Assembly: GCF_006210265.1 (NCBI RefSeq)
Contig: NZ_VCNC01000003.1
Span: 310,001-374,000, forward strand
Direction: 5' to 3'
From: Desulfovibrio sp. UCD-KL4C
Lineage (GTDB): Bacteria > Desulfobacterota > Desulfovibrionia > Desulfovibrionales > Desulfovibrionaceae
Length of the DNA: 64,000 nucleotides
The notes beneath the pieces were generated by a model. That model searched no databases. It had not been told where the DNA came from and was given only the letters and a program-made list of their open reading frames with translations. Position 1 is the first letter of the stretch; each line of letters starts with the position of its first letter. The translations under genes and the position numbers were made by a program. Below are positions 31,467 to 41,800 of the stretch, piece by piece.

Positions 31467-32755
31467 TATAAGCCACCGTCCCAGTCGACCTCTGGAACTG
31501 CACCGAATCGCCCATCAAGGTAATCTTTATAAAGTTTTTGTCCGCGATCATTTTTAGCGACTGACCCAACGCCCTTAAATTCAGACAGGCTGAAAAGCCT
31601 TGTTTCAAAGGTTTCTTTATCCTTTTCAGTAAAATAAATTTCGTCTGGGCGGAGGAGAGTTTTGTCCATGACGGTTACGTCGTGGGTAGCAAAAATTAGT
31701 TGTGCGCCGTTAGGGTTTGTTTCTTTGTTCGTGAAAAGTTGGATTATTTTTCGGACTAGGTAGGGGTGCAAGGCACTGTTAAATTCGTCAAGAATCAGCT
31801 GTGTTCCCATTTTAAGTGACATAATGATTGAACTTGATATATTGAAAATTGTTTGGGTTCCATTTGATTCCTCATTCTGCAAATCTAATGAGGTTTTATT
31901 ACCGTGAACGTCTAGATGTATAAAATTTGTTGTTAACAATGAATTGAACCATTTATCAGGAGAATTCAAAACATATTCCTCGATGGGAGTATTTTTCTTA
32001 GAATTATTCTTTTTTTTAAATGAAAGGTCATGGATATTAATATCAGCAGATTTTAGAAGAGAAATGATTTGCTCTTTTTCAATGACTTTAGAGTTAACAA
32101 CATTAGCTGTAATTAAACTAGGGAAGTTAGCAGTGTGAGATATTAGCAACCTGTTAAACCATTTAGTAATATCCTTAAATGTCGATATTTCACCTTTGTT
32201 ATCTAAATATGCAAGAGCTGTTTGTTGGTTATTAATCTCCGCTTTCCACATATCTAGAAATCTTTTTTGTGGGTGGATTGAACGGTGAAGATCTATCTTG
32301 TTTTGTTTCCTGTTAATAAGGATTACTTCCCTTGCTCCTTTTGTGTTGGGAATTACAGTCAATTTTTCGCGGATAATTTTTTCTGGAACAAGATCAAGCC
32401 AATATTGATACATGTATCCATCTTTAGCGATGAATTTTATCATGAAACAAGTTGGCTTGTTGGTGTAGATAGGATTTAAGCGGAAGCGGTTGTCTTCAAA
32501 TAAGCTATCTTTTTGTCTAAGGGCAGAAGTTTGAATAATTTCTTTCAAGGAAGATAACGCTTTCAAAATATTACTCTTACCCGAAGCATTTGCCCCCAAA
32601 ATTGCCACACAAGGTAAAGCCTCCGGCTCGCGTTTAATACCTGTCTGCAAGATGTTATGGTCATCATCTTTTTTGCTTTTAATAGCTGGCTGCATATATA
32701 AAGTCTGCTCTTCTCCGATAGAACGAAAATTAGCGACACTGAATTCTAATAACAT
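31466..32755 (-). CDS. AAA/ABC-type ATPase (RloA/AAA15-like)
   Basis: 429 residues. The N-terminal FSVANFRSIGEEQTLYM is the usual opening of SMC-like AAA15/AAA21 ATPases. Walker A is ILGANASGKSN (about 52-62), a signature-like segment is ESNGTQTIFNISS (about 300), Walker B is LILDEFNSALHP (about 325-340) and the switch histidine is in IFATHD. This is an ATPase with a helical insert, the type that pairs with RloB, AbiLii or PARIS effectors. It is the first gene of a two-gene unit. It probably senses infection and controls its partner, but that is inference from the pairing. Confidence 0.8.
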   Translation of the reverse strand: MLLEFSVANFRSIGEEQTLYMQPAIKSKKDDDHNILQTGIKREPEALPCVAILGANASGKSNILKALSSLKEIIQTSALRQKDSLFEDNRFRLNPIYTNKPTCFMIKFIAKDGYMYQYWLDLVPEKIIREKLTVIPNTKGAREVILINRKQNKIDLHRSIHPQKRFLDMWKAEINNQQTALAYLDNKGEISTFKDITKWFNRLLISHTANFPSLITANVVNSKVIEKEQIISLLKSADINIHDLSFKKKNNSKKNTPIEEYVLNSPDKWFNSLLTTNFIHLDVHGNKTSLDLQNEESNGTQTIFNISSSIIMSLKMGTQLILDEFNSALHPYLVRKIIQLFTNKETNPNGAQLIFATHDVTVMDKTLLRPDEIYFTEKDKETFETRLFSLSEFKGVGSVAKNDRGQKLYKDYLDGRFGAVPEVDWDGGL

Positions 32756-32958
32756 GTGAACACTCTCTCAGAGTTTGTTTTGATAATTATTTAATGTTCA
32801 AGATATACATGAATGTATGAAATTTTTCCAAAAAATGGAAGTAAAAGTTCTTATAAAGTGAAAAAAGACGGTTAAGACGATATTTTATGAAGAGAGGATT
32901 AAATTTAGTTGGTGGATGTTTGTGCCAGTTTGAATGCTATGAATATTGCTTTAAAGCG

Positions 32959-33831
32959 TCAGTCGTTACATTCCTGTTCAAAAGCAACTTTCCAATTTTT
33001 TACCTTGTCATTGATCACACCGGACTGCCTCAGAGCTTTGTCTATAGTTCCATTTTTACGCATAATTCTGAGACCTTTTTCCAAAGCTTCGTAAACTTTT
33101 TTACCTTGCGGATTTATTTTAGAAACCATGAAGTGTCTGCTCTCTGGTAATACTATTTTAGTGTTCTGGATGGGATATAAGTCTCCAGTTTTATTTTGTA
33201 TAATTAGATCAGTGTTTCTTGGAAATTCTAATATAGTGAAATCTCCCCGATTTTTATTGATCATTTTGAACAGCAGGTCATATTTGGGTGCGGTTTGGAT
33301 GTATTTGAACCCACATTTTTTTAATATGGCTATGTCCATATTCCATGTGTGTTCTACCAAAGGTATTTTGTTTTTAAGATCATTCGCTACATTGGGGGAT
33401 GTTAATAGTGGTGAATCTTTTTTTACATAAATCCCTTTTTGAAATTCTCCTTTGCGTATAATCGGTGAGGTTTTGTAGACAGAACTATCAAAATCCTGCT
33501 CCCACATGTCCGATGAATAAACTACTGCGCGCCCTTTTTTTACTTCGGATATACTCCTTCCCGGGTTAGGGCAGGAAATATAAACGAAATCAGCATCTAT
33601 TCCACCTAAGTGCAGAGCCTGTCGTAAAAGCAGAAGTGATATAACTGGTCTGGAAGAATACGGGGAGCTGTAATCGGTAATGGCAATAGGGTTTCCACCC
33701 TTGTATTCTATTAGTTTTTGATAATTTTGCTCAGTACTTTTATTGCCCGCAACGGAAAGAATTTCCGCTGCGACTGTTCGCATTGGAAAAAGTAATATAG
33801 TCAGACAAAAAAGTAAGTAATATAGTTTCAC
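32959..33831 (-). CDS. Periplasmic solute-binding-like protein
   Basis: 290 residues. A signal peptide ends at RTVAAE. The mature part has the type 2 periplasmic-binding fold pattern: SISEVKKGRAVVYSSD, QKGIYVKKDSPLL, VEHTWNMDIAILKKCGF, and near the end QGKKVYEALEKGLRIMRKNGTID, a stretch usual in amino-acid-type binding proteins. No ABC transporter gene is adjacent, so it may instead sense a ligand for the kinase encoded just upstream. There is 74 nt between the kinase stop and this start, and both run the same way. Ligand unknown. Confidence 0.7.
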   Translation of the reverse strand: MKLYYLLFCLTILLFPMRTVAAEILSVAGNKSTEQNYQKLIEYKGGNPIAITDYSSPYSSRPVISLLLLRQALHLGGIDADFVYISCPNPGRSISEVKKGRAVVYSSDMWEQDFDSSVYKTSPIIRKGEFQKGIYVKKDSPLLTSPNVANDLKNKIPLVEHTWNMDIAILKKCGFKYIQTAPKYDLLFKMINKNRGDFTILEFPRNTDLIIQNKTGDLYPIQNTKIVLPESRHFMVSKINPQGKKVYEALEKGLRIMRKNGTIDKALRQSGVINDKVKNWKVAFEQECND

Positions 33832-33905
33832 ATTGTTACGGAGTTATGGTTGTAAAAATAAGTAATCACTAATGGTTATAACTGGTATATTTGAAAAGTG
33901 AAGTT

Positions 33906-35303
33906 TTACCCATTTGCAATAGGCAGGGTGACTTTGATTGTAAACCCATGTTCAGAATTTTTGGCCTGTATGTAACCATGGTGCATGGTCGTAATTTTCA
34001 AGGCGGCAGCAAGCCCTAAGCCGTACCCCGGTGTGTCGTGGCCTTTTAATCTGTGGAACGGGTTGAATATTTCTTCAAGTTCTTCTTCTGGAACCGGATC
34101 ATGCGTGTTGGTTATTTCAACGATAGCTTTATTTAAGATGTCTTTATCTTTTTCTGAGTGTAGCTTTACTCTGATAATACCATTTTGCTCAGTATATTTA
34201 AACGCATTTCCAATAATATTATCAAAGATTATTCTGATAGAGTTTTGATTGCAGTCAGTTATGACTACGTTTTCAATATTACTGATTATTTCAAAGTTCT
34301 TATGATCTGCGGTTGGCTGGTATTGGCGTAGCAGGTCTTGTATCAACAAACTCAGGTTAACAGATTCATCCATCGGCGGAGCTGTGTGCATATCCAGTTT
34401 TGAAAATTCTATTATTTTACCGATGAGTGTATCCATATGGATAATCTCTGACTGCATTCCACTAATGAGTCCTTTGCACTGATCTGTTTTGTTATCATTT
34501 ATCTTTTCTCTGAGCATTTCCAAAGAAATTCCCATCCGTGCAAGCGGGCTTCTCATTTCATGGGATACATTGGCAGTAAGTTCTCTGTTACTCTTAATCG
34601 TTTTTTCAAGGCTTTCAGCCATGTGGTTGAATGTTTTGGCAAGATCTGCAACTTCATCTTTACCACGTACTTTTACACGCTGGGTTAAATCACCTTGTCC
34701 CAGTTTTGCAGCAGAGATAGTAAGTTTTTTTATAGGTCCGATTATACGCAGAGCTACTGGGAAAAGGAAAATTGCAGCCAGTATTGTGATAAAAAGTTGT
34801 CCGCGCAGAAACCATGTTTCTTCTTCGAACTGTCTCCATGGATGAAATAAATGGTAACTAAAAGGATAGCCTGCCGGAATATCGGAAGTATATGTTCCAT
34901 AGATGGACTTCATGCCTTTACGTCGTCCTTTATATATATATACGTCTGCCGGAGTCTTTGAAGGTTCTTCTGTCAGGTGTTGAGCTAGGTCAGGGACTGT
35001 TTCTTTTGATGATGCAACAACTTCTGAATATGGTCCCGTAATCCAGATATCAGCTTTGAAAGATTTGCTAAGAGTTGCAAGTATTGGAGTGAGGATTTCT
35101 TTTTCCTGTTCCGGCGAAAGGCGCTTCTTTGATATCTCCATTTCCGTGAGGTCTTTTATGGCCATTAATTGGCTTTCAGTTCTTCTTACATGGGGATTAT
35201 CAGCCCATCTGGAGTGAAGTATCCATATGACCGTAGACTCAGAAATCATGAGTACCAGCAGGAAGGCTAGAAAGATTTTCAGGTAAAGTCTGCTTATTTT
35301 CAT
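33906..35303 (-). CDS. Membrane sensor histidine kinase
   Basis: 465 residues. One N-terminal membrane helix (about 8-28), a periplasmic region to about 160, a second helix, then HAMP (about 180-235, LTISAAKLGQGDLTQRV). The H-box is LTANVSHEMRSPLARMGI with the phospho-His, the N-box is DNIIGNAFKYTE, and the G-box is GYGLGLAAALKI. It resembles the CpxA/envelope-stress type. It overlaps the response-regulator gene by 4 nt and lies divergent from the RND efflux genes, which it probably controls. Confidence 0.93.
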   Translation of the reverse strand: MKISRLYLKIFLAFLLVLMISESTVIWILHSRWADNPHVRRTESQLMAIKDLTEMEISKKRLSPEQEKEILTPILATLSKSFKADIWITGPYSEVVASSKETVPDLAQHLTEEPSKTPADVYIYKGRRKGMKSIYGTYTSDIPAGYPFSYHLFHPWRQFEEETWFLRGQLFITILAAIFLFPVALRIIGPIKKLTISAAKLGQGDLTQRVKVRGKDEVADLAKTFNHMAESLEKTIKSNRELTANVSHEMRSPLARMGISLEMLREKINDNKTDQCKGLISGMQSEIIHMDTLIGKIIEFSKLDMHTAPPMDESVNLSLLIQDLLRQYQPTADHKNFEIISNIENVVITDCNQNSIRIIFDNIIGNAFKYTEQNGIIRVKLHSEKDKDILNKAIVEITNTHDPVPEEELEEIFNPFHRLKGHDTPGYGLGLAAALKITTMHHGYIQAKNSEHGFTIKVTLPIANG

Positions 35304-36010
35304 TCTTCACCTACGAACATATACCCGGTTCCCCAAATGGTTCGTATGCGTGATTCATGCTCCGGGTATGGTTTAAAGAGTGCTCTTAGTTTGCTGATAT
35401 GAACATCAATGCTGCGGTCAAAGGCATTAAAATCTTTTCCCCAGACTAAAGTCATCAAATCATCACGGGTAAGCGGAGTTCCGTGGTTACTCATCAAGGC
35501 ATGCAACAGTTTAAATTCTGTTGAAGACAGTTCCAGCTGTTCATCTCCGATTTCAAGTCTTTGATGGGCTACGCTCAGAGTCAGTCCGGCAACTTTTATA
35601 ACTCCTGAGTTGTTTTTAGTTTCGCCGTTTCTCTCAGAATCTCTTGCGCGGCGAAGTACTGCTTTGATACGGGCTAACAGCTCACGGGGATTGAAGGGCT
35701 TGGGTATGTAATCATCAGCACCCAGTTCAAGACCTACAATACGGTCAGTATCTTCACCTTTTGCTGTAAGCATAATTACAGGAACATTTGAATGCGGGCG
35801 TAGCTCTCGCAATACTTCAAGTCCGTCTTTTCCGGGCATCATAATATCTAAAATTACGAGTGACGGTGATTCTCTTTTGACCGTTTCAACGGTTTTTTCA
35901 CCTGATGGAAGAGTTAAAATTTTAAAGCCGTATCCATCAAGATATTGGGTGAGCAAGTCTCTAAGCTTAGAGTCATCATCGATAATTAGTATGGACAGTT
36001 GTTTTACCAT
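35300..36010 (-). CDS. OmpR/PhoB-family response regulator
   Basis: 236 residues. The receiver domain has acidic pocket IIDDD, phospho-acceptor Asp in VILDIMMPGKDG (about residue 55), Thr in VIMLTAKGED and Lys in DYIPKPFNPREL. The C-terminal winged helix (about 135-235) has LTLSVAHQRLEIGDEQLELS and RSIDVHISKLRALFKP. Partner of the kinase downstream. It starts 116-149 bp from the divergent efflux operon, which is the likely target. Confidence 0.95.
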   Translation of the reverse strand: MVKQLSILIIDDDSKLRDLLTQYLDGYGFKILTLPSGEKTVETVKRESPSLVILDIMMPGKDGLEVLRELRPHSNVPVIMLTAKGEDTDRIVGLELGADDYIPKPFNPRELLARIKAVLRRARDSERNGETKNNSGVIKVAGLTLSVAHQRLEIGDEQLELSSTEFKLLHALMSNHGTPLTRDDLMTLVWGKDFNAFDRSIDVHISKLRALFKPYPEHESRIRTIWGTGYMFVGEE

Positions 36011-36159
36011 ATTACGGGAGTACCCTTACAGCTCATTTCATGGAAGAGCGAAACTGTTCTTTTTTACAATTATTAACAAATTTTATCATCATGGTAATAC
36101 TCTTTTATCCCTCTTGATATATTAGAATGAAAAATGGAATGCAATGGAGATTTAAATTT

Positions 36160-37665
36160 ATGCCTTCATATCAGTATAAAGTATTAATATACAGCTTGAT
36201 TGTTGTTTTCGGATTATCCGCATGCTCACCTTTTAGGCCGGACTCACGCGAAGGGGTAACAATGGGGTTACCCCTCTCTTACACGCTTTACTCCGCTGAA
36301 CCGCAGAATTTCGGTAAGTGGTGGGAGAGTTTCGGCAATGCTGAACTTAACAGTCTGGTGGAAGAAGCCCTCACAGATGATTTTAATGTACGTATCGCAT
36401 GGGCAAAATTGCGTCAGCTTCGAGCTTCAGCCTTAAAAGCCGGAGCCGCAAAGTATCCTACACTTGATGGTTCCGCCGGGTATACCGGAACTAAAACGGG
36501 CTCAGACGGTACTGAAGGGAAAAAAGGTTCCACCTCTACCGATAATCACAAGATCGGTCTCGAAGCCGCATATGAAATAGATGTATGGGGAAAAATTGAG
36601 GCGAACGCCAAGTCCGGTGAGCTAGATTATCTGGCTTCACGCGAAGCCGTAAATACTGCCGCAATGACAGTTGCAGCGGAAGTTGTATCCCGCTGGCTCG
36701 AAATCCAAACGCAACGTCATAAAAAAGCGATTCTTTATAAACAGCTTGAAACTAATAAAGTTTACTTAGAGCTGATTGAACTCAGATTCAGAAACTCTTT
36801 GGCCACCGCTTTGGATGTTTATCAGCAGCGTGAGACTGTTGCCCGTGTTAAAGCTTTAATCCCTCCTGTTGAATCACAGGAAAGGCTTTTGCTTAACGAA
36901 TTAGCTCTGCTGCTGGGTCGCCCTGCCGGAACAGTTGACATTGCAACTGCTGAATATCCGGAACTGACACCTATACCCGGGGTTGGGTTGCCGTTTGATT
37001 TGCTTGCCAACAGGCCTGATATACGCGCAGCAGGGCTTGCTTTGAAATCTTCTGACTGGGCCGTAGCTGCTGCAAGAGCTGATAGACTTCCGAATTTTAA
37101 TATTTCAGGTAATGCAGCTCTGACCAGTGTTCAGATTGCTAATATTTATAGTGGATGGTTGGTCGGGCTTGCCGCTTCTATTGCCGGACCCATTTTTGAT
37201 GGCGGATTGAGGTCTGCCGAAGTCGATAGAACAAGAGCTGTAGTTGAAGAAAAACTTCTTAACTATAAGAACACAGTTTATACCGCGTACAAAGAAGTTC
37301 AAGATGCTTTGATTGAAGAGACTTGGCAGCATAGATACATTAAAGCCCGTAAAAATCAGCTTGCTGCAGCAAAAACAAATCTGGATGAAGCTGGATCGCG
37401 TTATTTGCAGGGACTTGAAGATTATCTTCCTGTGCTGACAGCTCTTGTCAGTGTTCAGGATCTTGAGATCAATATTGTTGAAGATGAGGCCAATCTCTTA
37501 TTGTACAGAGTTGAGCTCTATCGCGCTCTAGGCGGCAACTGGACTGACTCACTTACCTCCGCAGATGAACTTCCATCAGAAGATGACGGTAAACAGAATA
37601 ATCCCGTCAGTTCTGAAACTTCCGGCAAAACAGTTGCAGATATAAAAACAGTTTCTACTAAATAA
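36160..37665 (+). CDS. Outer-membrane efflux lipoprotein (NodT/OprM type)
   Basis: About 501 residues from ATG 36160 (GGAG 10 nt upstream); an in-frame ATG at 36127 has no site. The lipobox GLSAC gives lipid-modified Cys22. Two OEP repeats (about 80-260 and 280-460) are marked by ALTDDFNVRIAWAKLRQLRA and LLANRPDIRAAGLALKSSDW. It forms the trimeric exit duct of the pump encoded downstream. The C-terminal ~40 residues are polar and probably flexible. It lies 12 nt before the adaptor gene. Confidence 0.92.
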   Translation: MPSYQYKVLIYSLIVVFGLSACSPFRPDSREGVTMGLPLSYTLYSAEPQNFGKWWESFGNAELNSLVEEALTDDFNVRIAWAKLRQLRASALKAGAAKYPTLDGSAGYTGTKTGSDGTEGKKGSTSTDNHKIGLEAAYEIDVWGKIEANAKSGELDYLASREAVNTAAMTVAAEVVSRWLEIQTQRHKKAILYKQLETNKVYLELIELRFRNSLATALDVYQQRETVARVKALIPPVESQERLLLNELALLLGRPAGTVDIATAEYPELTPIPGVGLPFDLLANRPDIRAAGLALKSSDWAVAAARADRLPNFNISGNAALTSVQIANIYSGWLVGLAASIAGPIFDGGLRSAEVDRTRAVVEEKLLNYKNTVYTAYKEVQDALIEETWQHRYIKARKNQLAAAKTNLDEAGSRYLQGLEDYLPVLTALVSVQDLEINIVEDEANLLLYRVELYRALGGNWTDSLTSADELPSEDDGKQNNPVSSETSGKTVADIKTVSTK

Positions 37666-37677
37666 GGAAATTTAGAT

Positions 37678-38886
37678 ATGACCAAGCAAATTATGTATTA
37701 TGTCAAAAATATCGGTCTTAAAGGGATTGTTCCTATTTTAATAATTGTTCTTGCCGTATTCGGGGCGCGTGCTTTGATTGCAACAAAACCTGTTGCTAAG
37801 AAAAAACCACCTGTAGCCTCAGCTCCTTTGGTTGATGTGAAGGTTGTGAAGGCGGAAGATTTCAATATTTGGACTCCGGTTATGGGGACAGTTCAGGCAG
37901 CCCGTAAAGTCAGTCTTGAACCTGAAGTTTCCGGCAGAGTTATCTCTGTAAGCGATAATTTTATTCCTGGTGGATATTTTAAAAAAGGTCAGGAAATATT
38001 GCGGATTGATCCGCTTGATTACGAGCTTGAAGTTAAACAGCAAGAAGCCAGTGTTGTTGATGCTGACTATGATTTAGAAGTTGAGCAAGGGCATCAGAAA
38101 GTAGCAGGCAGGGAATGGAAACTTTTAAAAAAATCCTCAGGTGGGACTGTAGAGGAAGCTAGCCTTGCCCTTAGAAAACCTCATCTGGAGAAGGCAGAAG
38201 CTGATTATGCTTCCGCTAAGGCAAAACTGCAGCAGGCCCGTGTTGATCTTTCCCGCACAATTGTTAGAGCTCCATTTTCCGCAATGATTGAAAGTAAGGT
38301 TGCAGACCTTGGTGCAAACCTTGGCGAGCAGGAAGAAATTGCCACTCTGGTAGGAACTGATGAGTTCTGGGTTATGGTATCTGTTCCGGTTGATAGGCTG
38401 GACCGTTTGGTTTTTCCTAGTGAAGCTAACGGCCTTAAAGGTTCTATTGCCCGTGTAACTTCCGGTAGCGGTGAAAGTTCGTTTGAAAGGAAAGGACATA
38501 TTCTGCGACTTTTACCTTCACTTGAATCACAAGGGCGTATGGCCCGCGTAATTGTTACGGTGGAAGATCCTTTGAATCTTAAAGGTGAGGAAGGTCTTCG
38601 CCCATTGCTACTTGGCAGTTACATAAATGTTTCTATCGATAGTGGACTTTTAAAGAATGTTTTTGCTGTTCCCCGCATTGCATATCGTGACGATAATACT
38701 CTGTGGATAATGAATAGTTCCGGTAAGCTTGAAATCAGGAAAGTTGATCCGATTTGGCGTGATGAGGAGTTTATTTATCTTAAGTCAGGTCTGGTGGATG
38801 GAGAAAAGTTAGTTTTAACCGATATTTCTACTCCTTTGAAAGGAATGAACCTGCGTGAAAATGTTTCTGATAAAGGGAAGGAATAA
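37678..38886 (+). CDS. RND efflux periplasmic adaptor subunit
   Basis: 402 residues. N-terminal membrane anchor (about 15-33), then a lipoyl half (VQAARKVSLEPEVSGRVISV), a helical hairpin (about 115-200, HLEKAEADYASAKAKLQQAR) and the second half (TIVRAPFSAMIESKVADLGANL), followed by a beta-barrel. It bridges the inner-membrane pump and the outer-membrane duct. Second gene of a three-gene operon, 5 nt before the pump gene. Confidence 0.94.
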   Translation: MTKQIMYYVKNIGLKGIVPILIIVLAVFGARALIATKPVAKKKPPVASAPLVDVKVVKAEDFNIWTPVMGTVQAARKVSLEPEVSGRVISVSDNFIPGGYFKKGQEILRIDPLDYELEVKQQEASVVDADYDLEVEQGHQKVAGREWKLLKKSSGGTVEEASLALRKPHLEKAEADYASAKAKLQQARVDLSRTIVRAPFSAMIESKVADLGANLGEQEEIATLVGTDEFWVMVSVPVDRLDRLVFPSEANGLKGSIARVTSGSGESSFERKGHILRLLPSLESQGRMARVIVTVEDPLNLKGEEGLRPLLLGSYINVSIDSGLLKNVFAVPRIAYRDDNTLWIMNSSGKLEIRKVDPIWRDEEFIYLKSGLVDGEKLVLTDISTPLKGMNLRENVSDKGKE

Positions 38887-38891
38887 CAGCA

Positions 38892-41800
38892 ATGGCTGAT
38901 AAAAATAAAATAAATCCGGGTGCTATTGGATGGATGGCCGGAAACTCTGTTGCCGCAAACTTGGTAATGATTGTTCTGCTTGTCGGTGGGCTTTTGATGG
39001 CCTTACATATAAAGCAGGAGGTTTTTCCTGAGTTTTCTGAGGACACCGTAACTGTATCTGTTTCTTATAATGGAGCCAGTCCGGAAGAAGTAGAGCAGGG
39101 AATCATTTTAGCTATTGAAGAATCTGTTACAGGGTTAGACGGGGTTAAAGAAGTTACCAGTAGTGCATCCGAAGGAAGCGCTTCAGTTACTATAGAAGCA
39201 GTTGAAGGGTACAACCTTCAGCAGTTAACTCAAGATGTAAAAAGTGAAATTGACCGTATCTCATCCTTTCCTAAAGAAGCTGAAGAGCCGGAGGTAAAGG
39301 AAGCGACTCATAAACGTCAGGTATTGTCGCTGATGGTTTACGGCAATGAAAATACTTTAACATTGCGCAAGCTTGCAGAGGAATTACGCCAAGAACTTAT
39401 TAGCCAGCCGGGTATTACTCAGGTTGATCTTTCCGAAGTAAGCGATCTTCAGGTCACAATAGAAATTCCTCAGGATAAGTTGCGTGAATATAATCTGACT
39501 CTTACAGATGTGGCTGAAAGGCTTAATGATGCCTCTGTTGAATTACCCGGAGGAGGAATTAAAACCCAGTCCGGTGAAATTCTGGTAAGATTTAAAGAGC
39601 GAAAGGATTATGCACGTGAATTCGCACGCATACCTATTGTTGTAGGTAATGATGGAACTCAGGTCCGGCTTGAAGATATTGCAGATGTAAAAGAAGATTT
39701 TCAAAATGAAGATATAATTACATCATATAATGGGTCCCCTGCAGTCCGGCTAAATGTGTACAGAATCGGAAAGCAAACACCTATAACTGTTTCCGATGCA
39801 GTTCATGAAACGCTTGAAAGGTTTAACCGCAGTTTGCCTAAAGGCGTACATGTTGATGTGCGCTCGGATAATTCTGAAGTTTTTAAGCAGCGCATGGATT
39901 TGCTTCTTAAAAACGGTTTTATGGGATTAGTGCTTGTATTTGTTGTGTTAGCTCTGTTCTTGGATCCTAGGCTTGCCTTCTGGGTTTCTATGGGAATCCC
40001 GATTTCATTTCTTGGTTCAATGTTGGTTCTTGGGCCTGCAGATACAAGTATCAATATGATATCTATGTTCGCCTTTATTATTTCTCTTGGTATCGTTGTT
40101 GATGATGCCATTGTTGTCGGTGAAAATGTTTATACAAAGCGACAAGAGGGAATGTCTTGGAAACAGGCTGCTTTTGAAGGGGCCAAAGACATTGCTATGC
40201 CTGTAACGTTCAGTGTTCTCACCAACATTGTTGCGTTCATGCCTTTGTTTTTTCTTCCCGGGATTATGGGGAAAATTTTTAAAATTATTCCGGTCGTTGT
40301 CTGTAGCGTTTTTGCTGTTTCGTTAATTGAAAGTATTTTTGTCTTACCTGCTCACCTTGGGCATGGCTCTGAAAGAAAGCCCGGCAAAATAATGATTTTT
40401 GTTATGAAATATCAGCAGAAAATTTCTACAAGCCTTATGGGGTTCATTGAAAAAGTGTATCGCCCATTTCTTGATAGAGCTGTTGCATGGAAATATCTGA
40501 CTGTTGCACTTGGCTTGGCCTGCCTTTTGGTTACTTTCGCATATGTTAAAAGCGGCAGACTCGGTTTTACTATGTTTCCTAAAATTGAATCAGATTCTGC
40601 CTACTTAACTGTTGATTTACCTTATGGAACAGCAAAAGAAGTAACAATGAAGGTTAGGGAACGAGCTGTTAAAGCTGCTGAAATCGTTAAAGATGAAAAT
40701 GGCGGAGATAAGCTTGTTCGCGGTATATATGCAAAAATCGGTGGTTCCGGAAGAAGTGGTACAAGCGGAAGTCACGTGCTTCAGGTTCAGGTCTTTTTAG
40801 CTGATGCTGATGCTAGGCCTATTTCAACCGATATGTTTGTAAAAAAATGGCGAAAGCAACTTGGGCCTGTTGTTGGAGCAGAATCCGTTTTATTTGAATC
40901 TGATCGAGGAGGCCCCGGGTCCGGCGGGTCTCTTGAAATTGAACTTAGTCATACTGATATAAACGTTTTGGATAGGGCTGCTGAGGACCTTGCAGAGGCT
41001 CTAAGTCACTATCCAAAAGTAAAGGATATTGATGATGGATATTCACCGGGAAAAAGGCAGCTTGATTTTGAATTGCTGCCTGAAGGAAGAAGTCTTGGAC
41101 TGACACCTCAAAGCGTTGCAGCTCAGGTTCGTGCTTCTTATTACGGCGCAGAAGTACTGCGTCAGCAGCGCGGAAGAGATGAAGTCAAGGTTATGGTCAG
41201 GTTACCGAAATCAGAAAGGATTTCTGAATATGATTTGGAGGAAATGCTCATTAGAACTCCGGATGGAACAGATGTTCCTTTACGTGAAGTTGTAAAGATT
41301 AAAGACGGGCGAGCATACACAACTATTAACCGCAGAGATGGTAGAAGAGTTATTTCTGTCACTGCTGATGTTGATCCTAGAAAGGAATCTGCACAGATAA
41401 TTGCTTCTGTTGTAAAAGAAGTTATCCCACAACTGAAGGCAGATTATCCCGGATTAGGTTACTCGCTTGAAGGTAAGCAAGCTGATATGCAGGAAAGCAC
41501 AGACAGCCTATTTACTGGTTTGTTTATGGCAATGCTGGGTATTTATGCTTTGCTGGCAATACCGTTTAAAAGTTACTTTCAGCCTCTTATTATTATGATC
41601 TGTATTCCGTTCGGTATTGTCGGGGCAGTTCTCGGGCATATTCTGTTGGGATACAGTCTCAGTCTTATGAGCCTTTTCGGTATAGTCGCTTTAAGCGGGG
41701 TCGTAGTTAACGATTCACTTGTCTTTATTGACTATACAAATGAAATGCGTTTGAAAGGCCATTGTGCTTATGATGCGGTCCTTGAAGCCGGTACGGCGCG

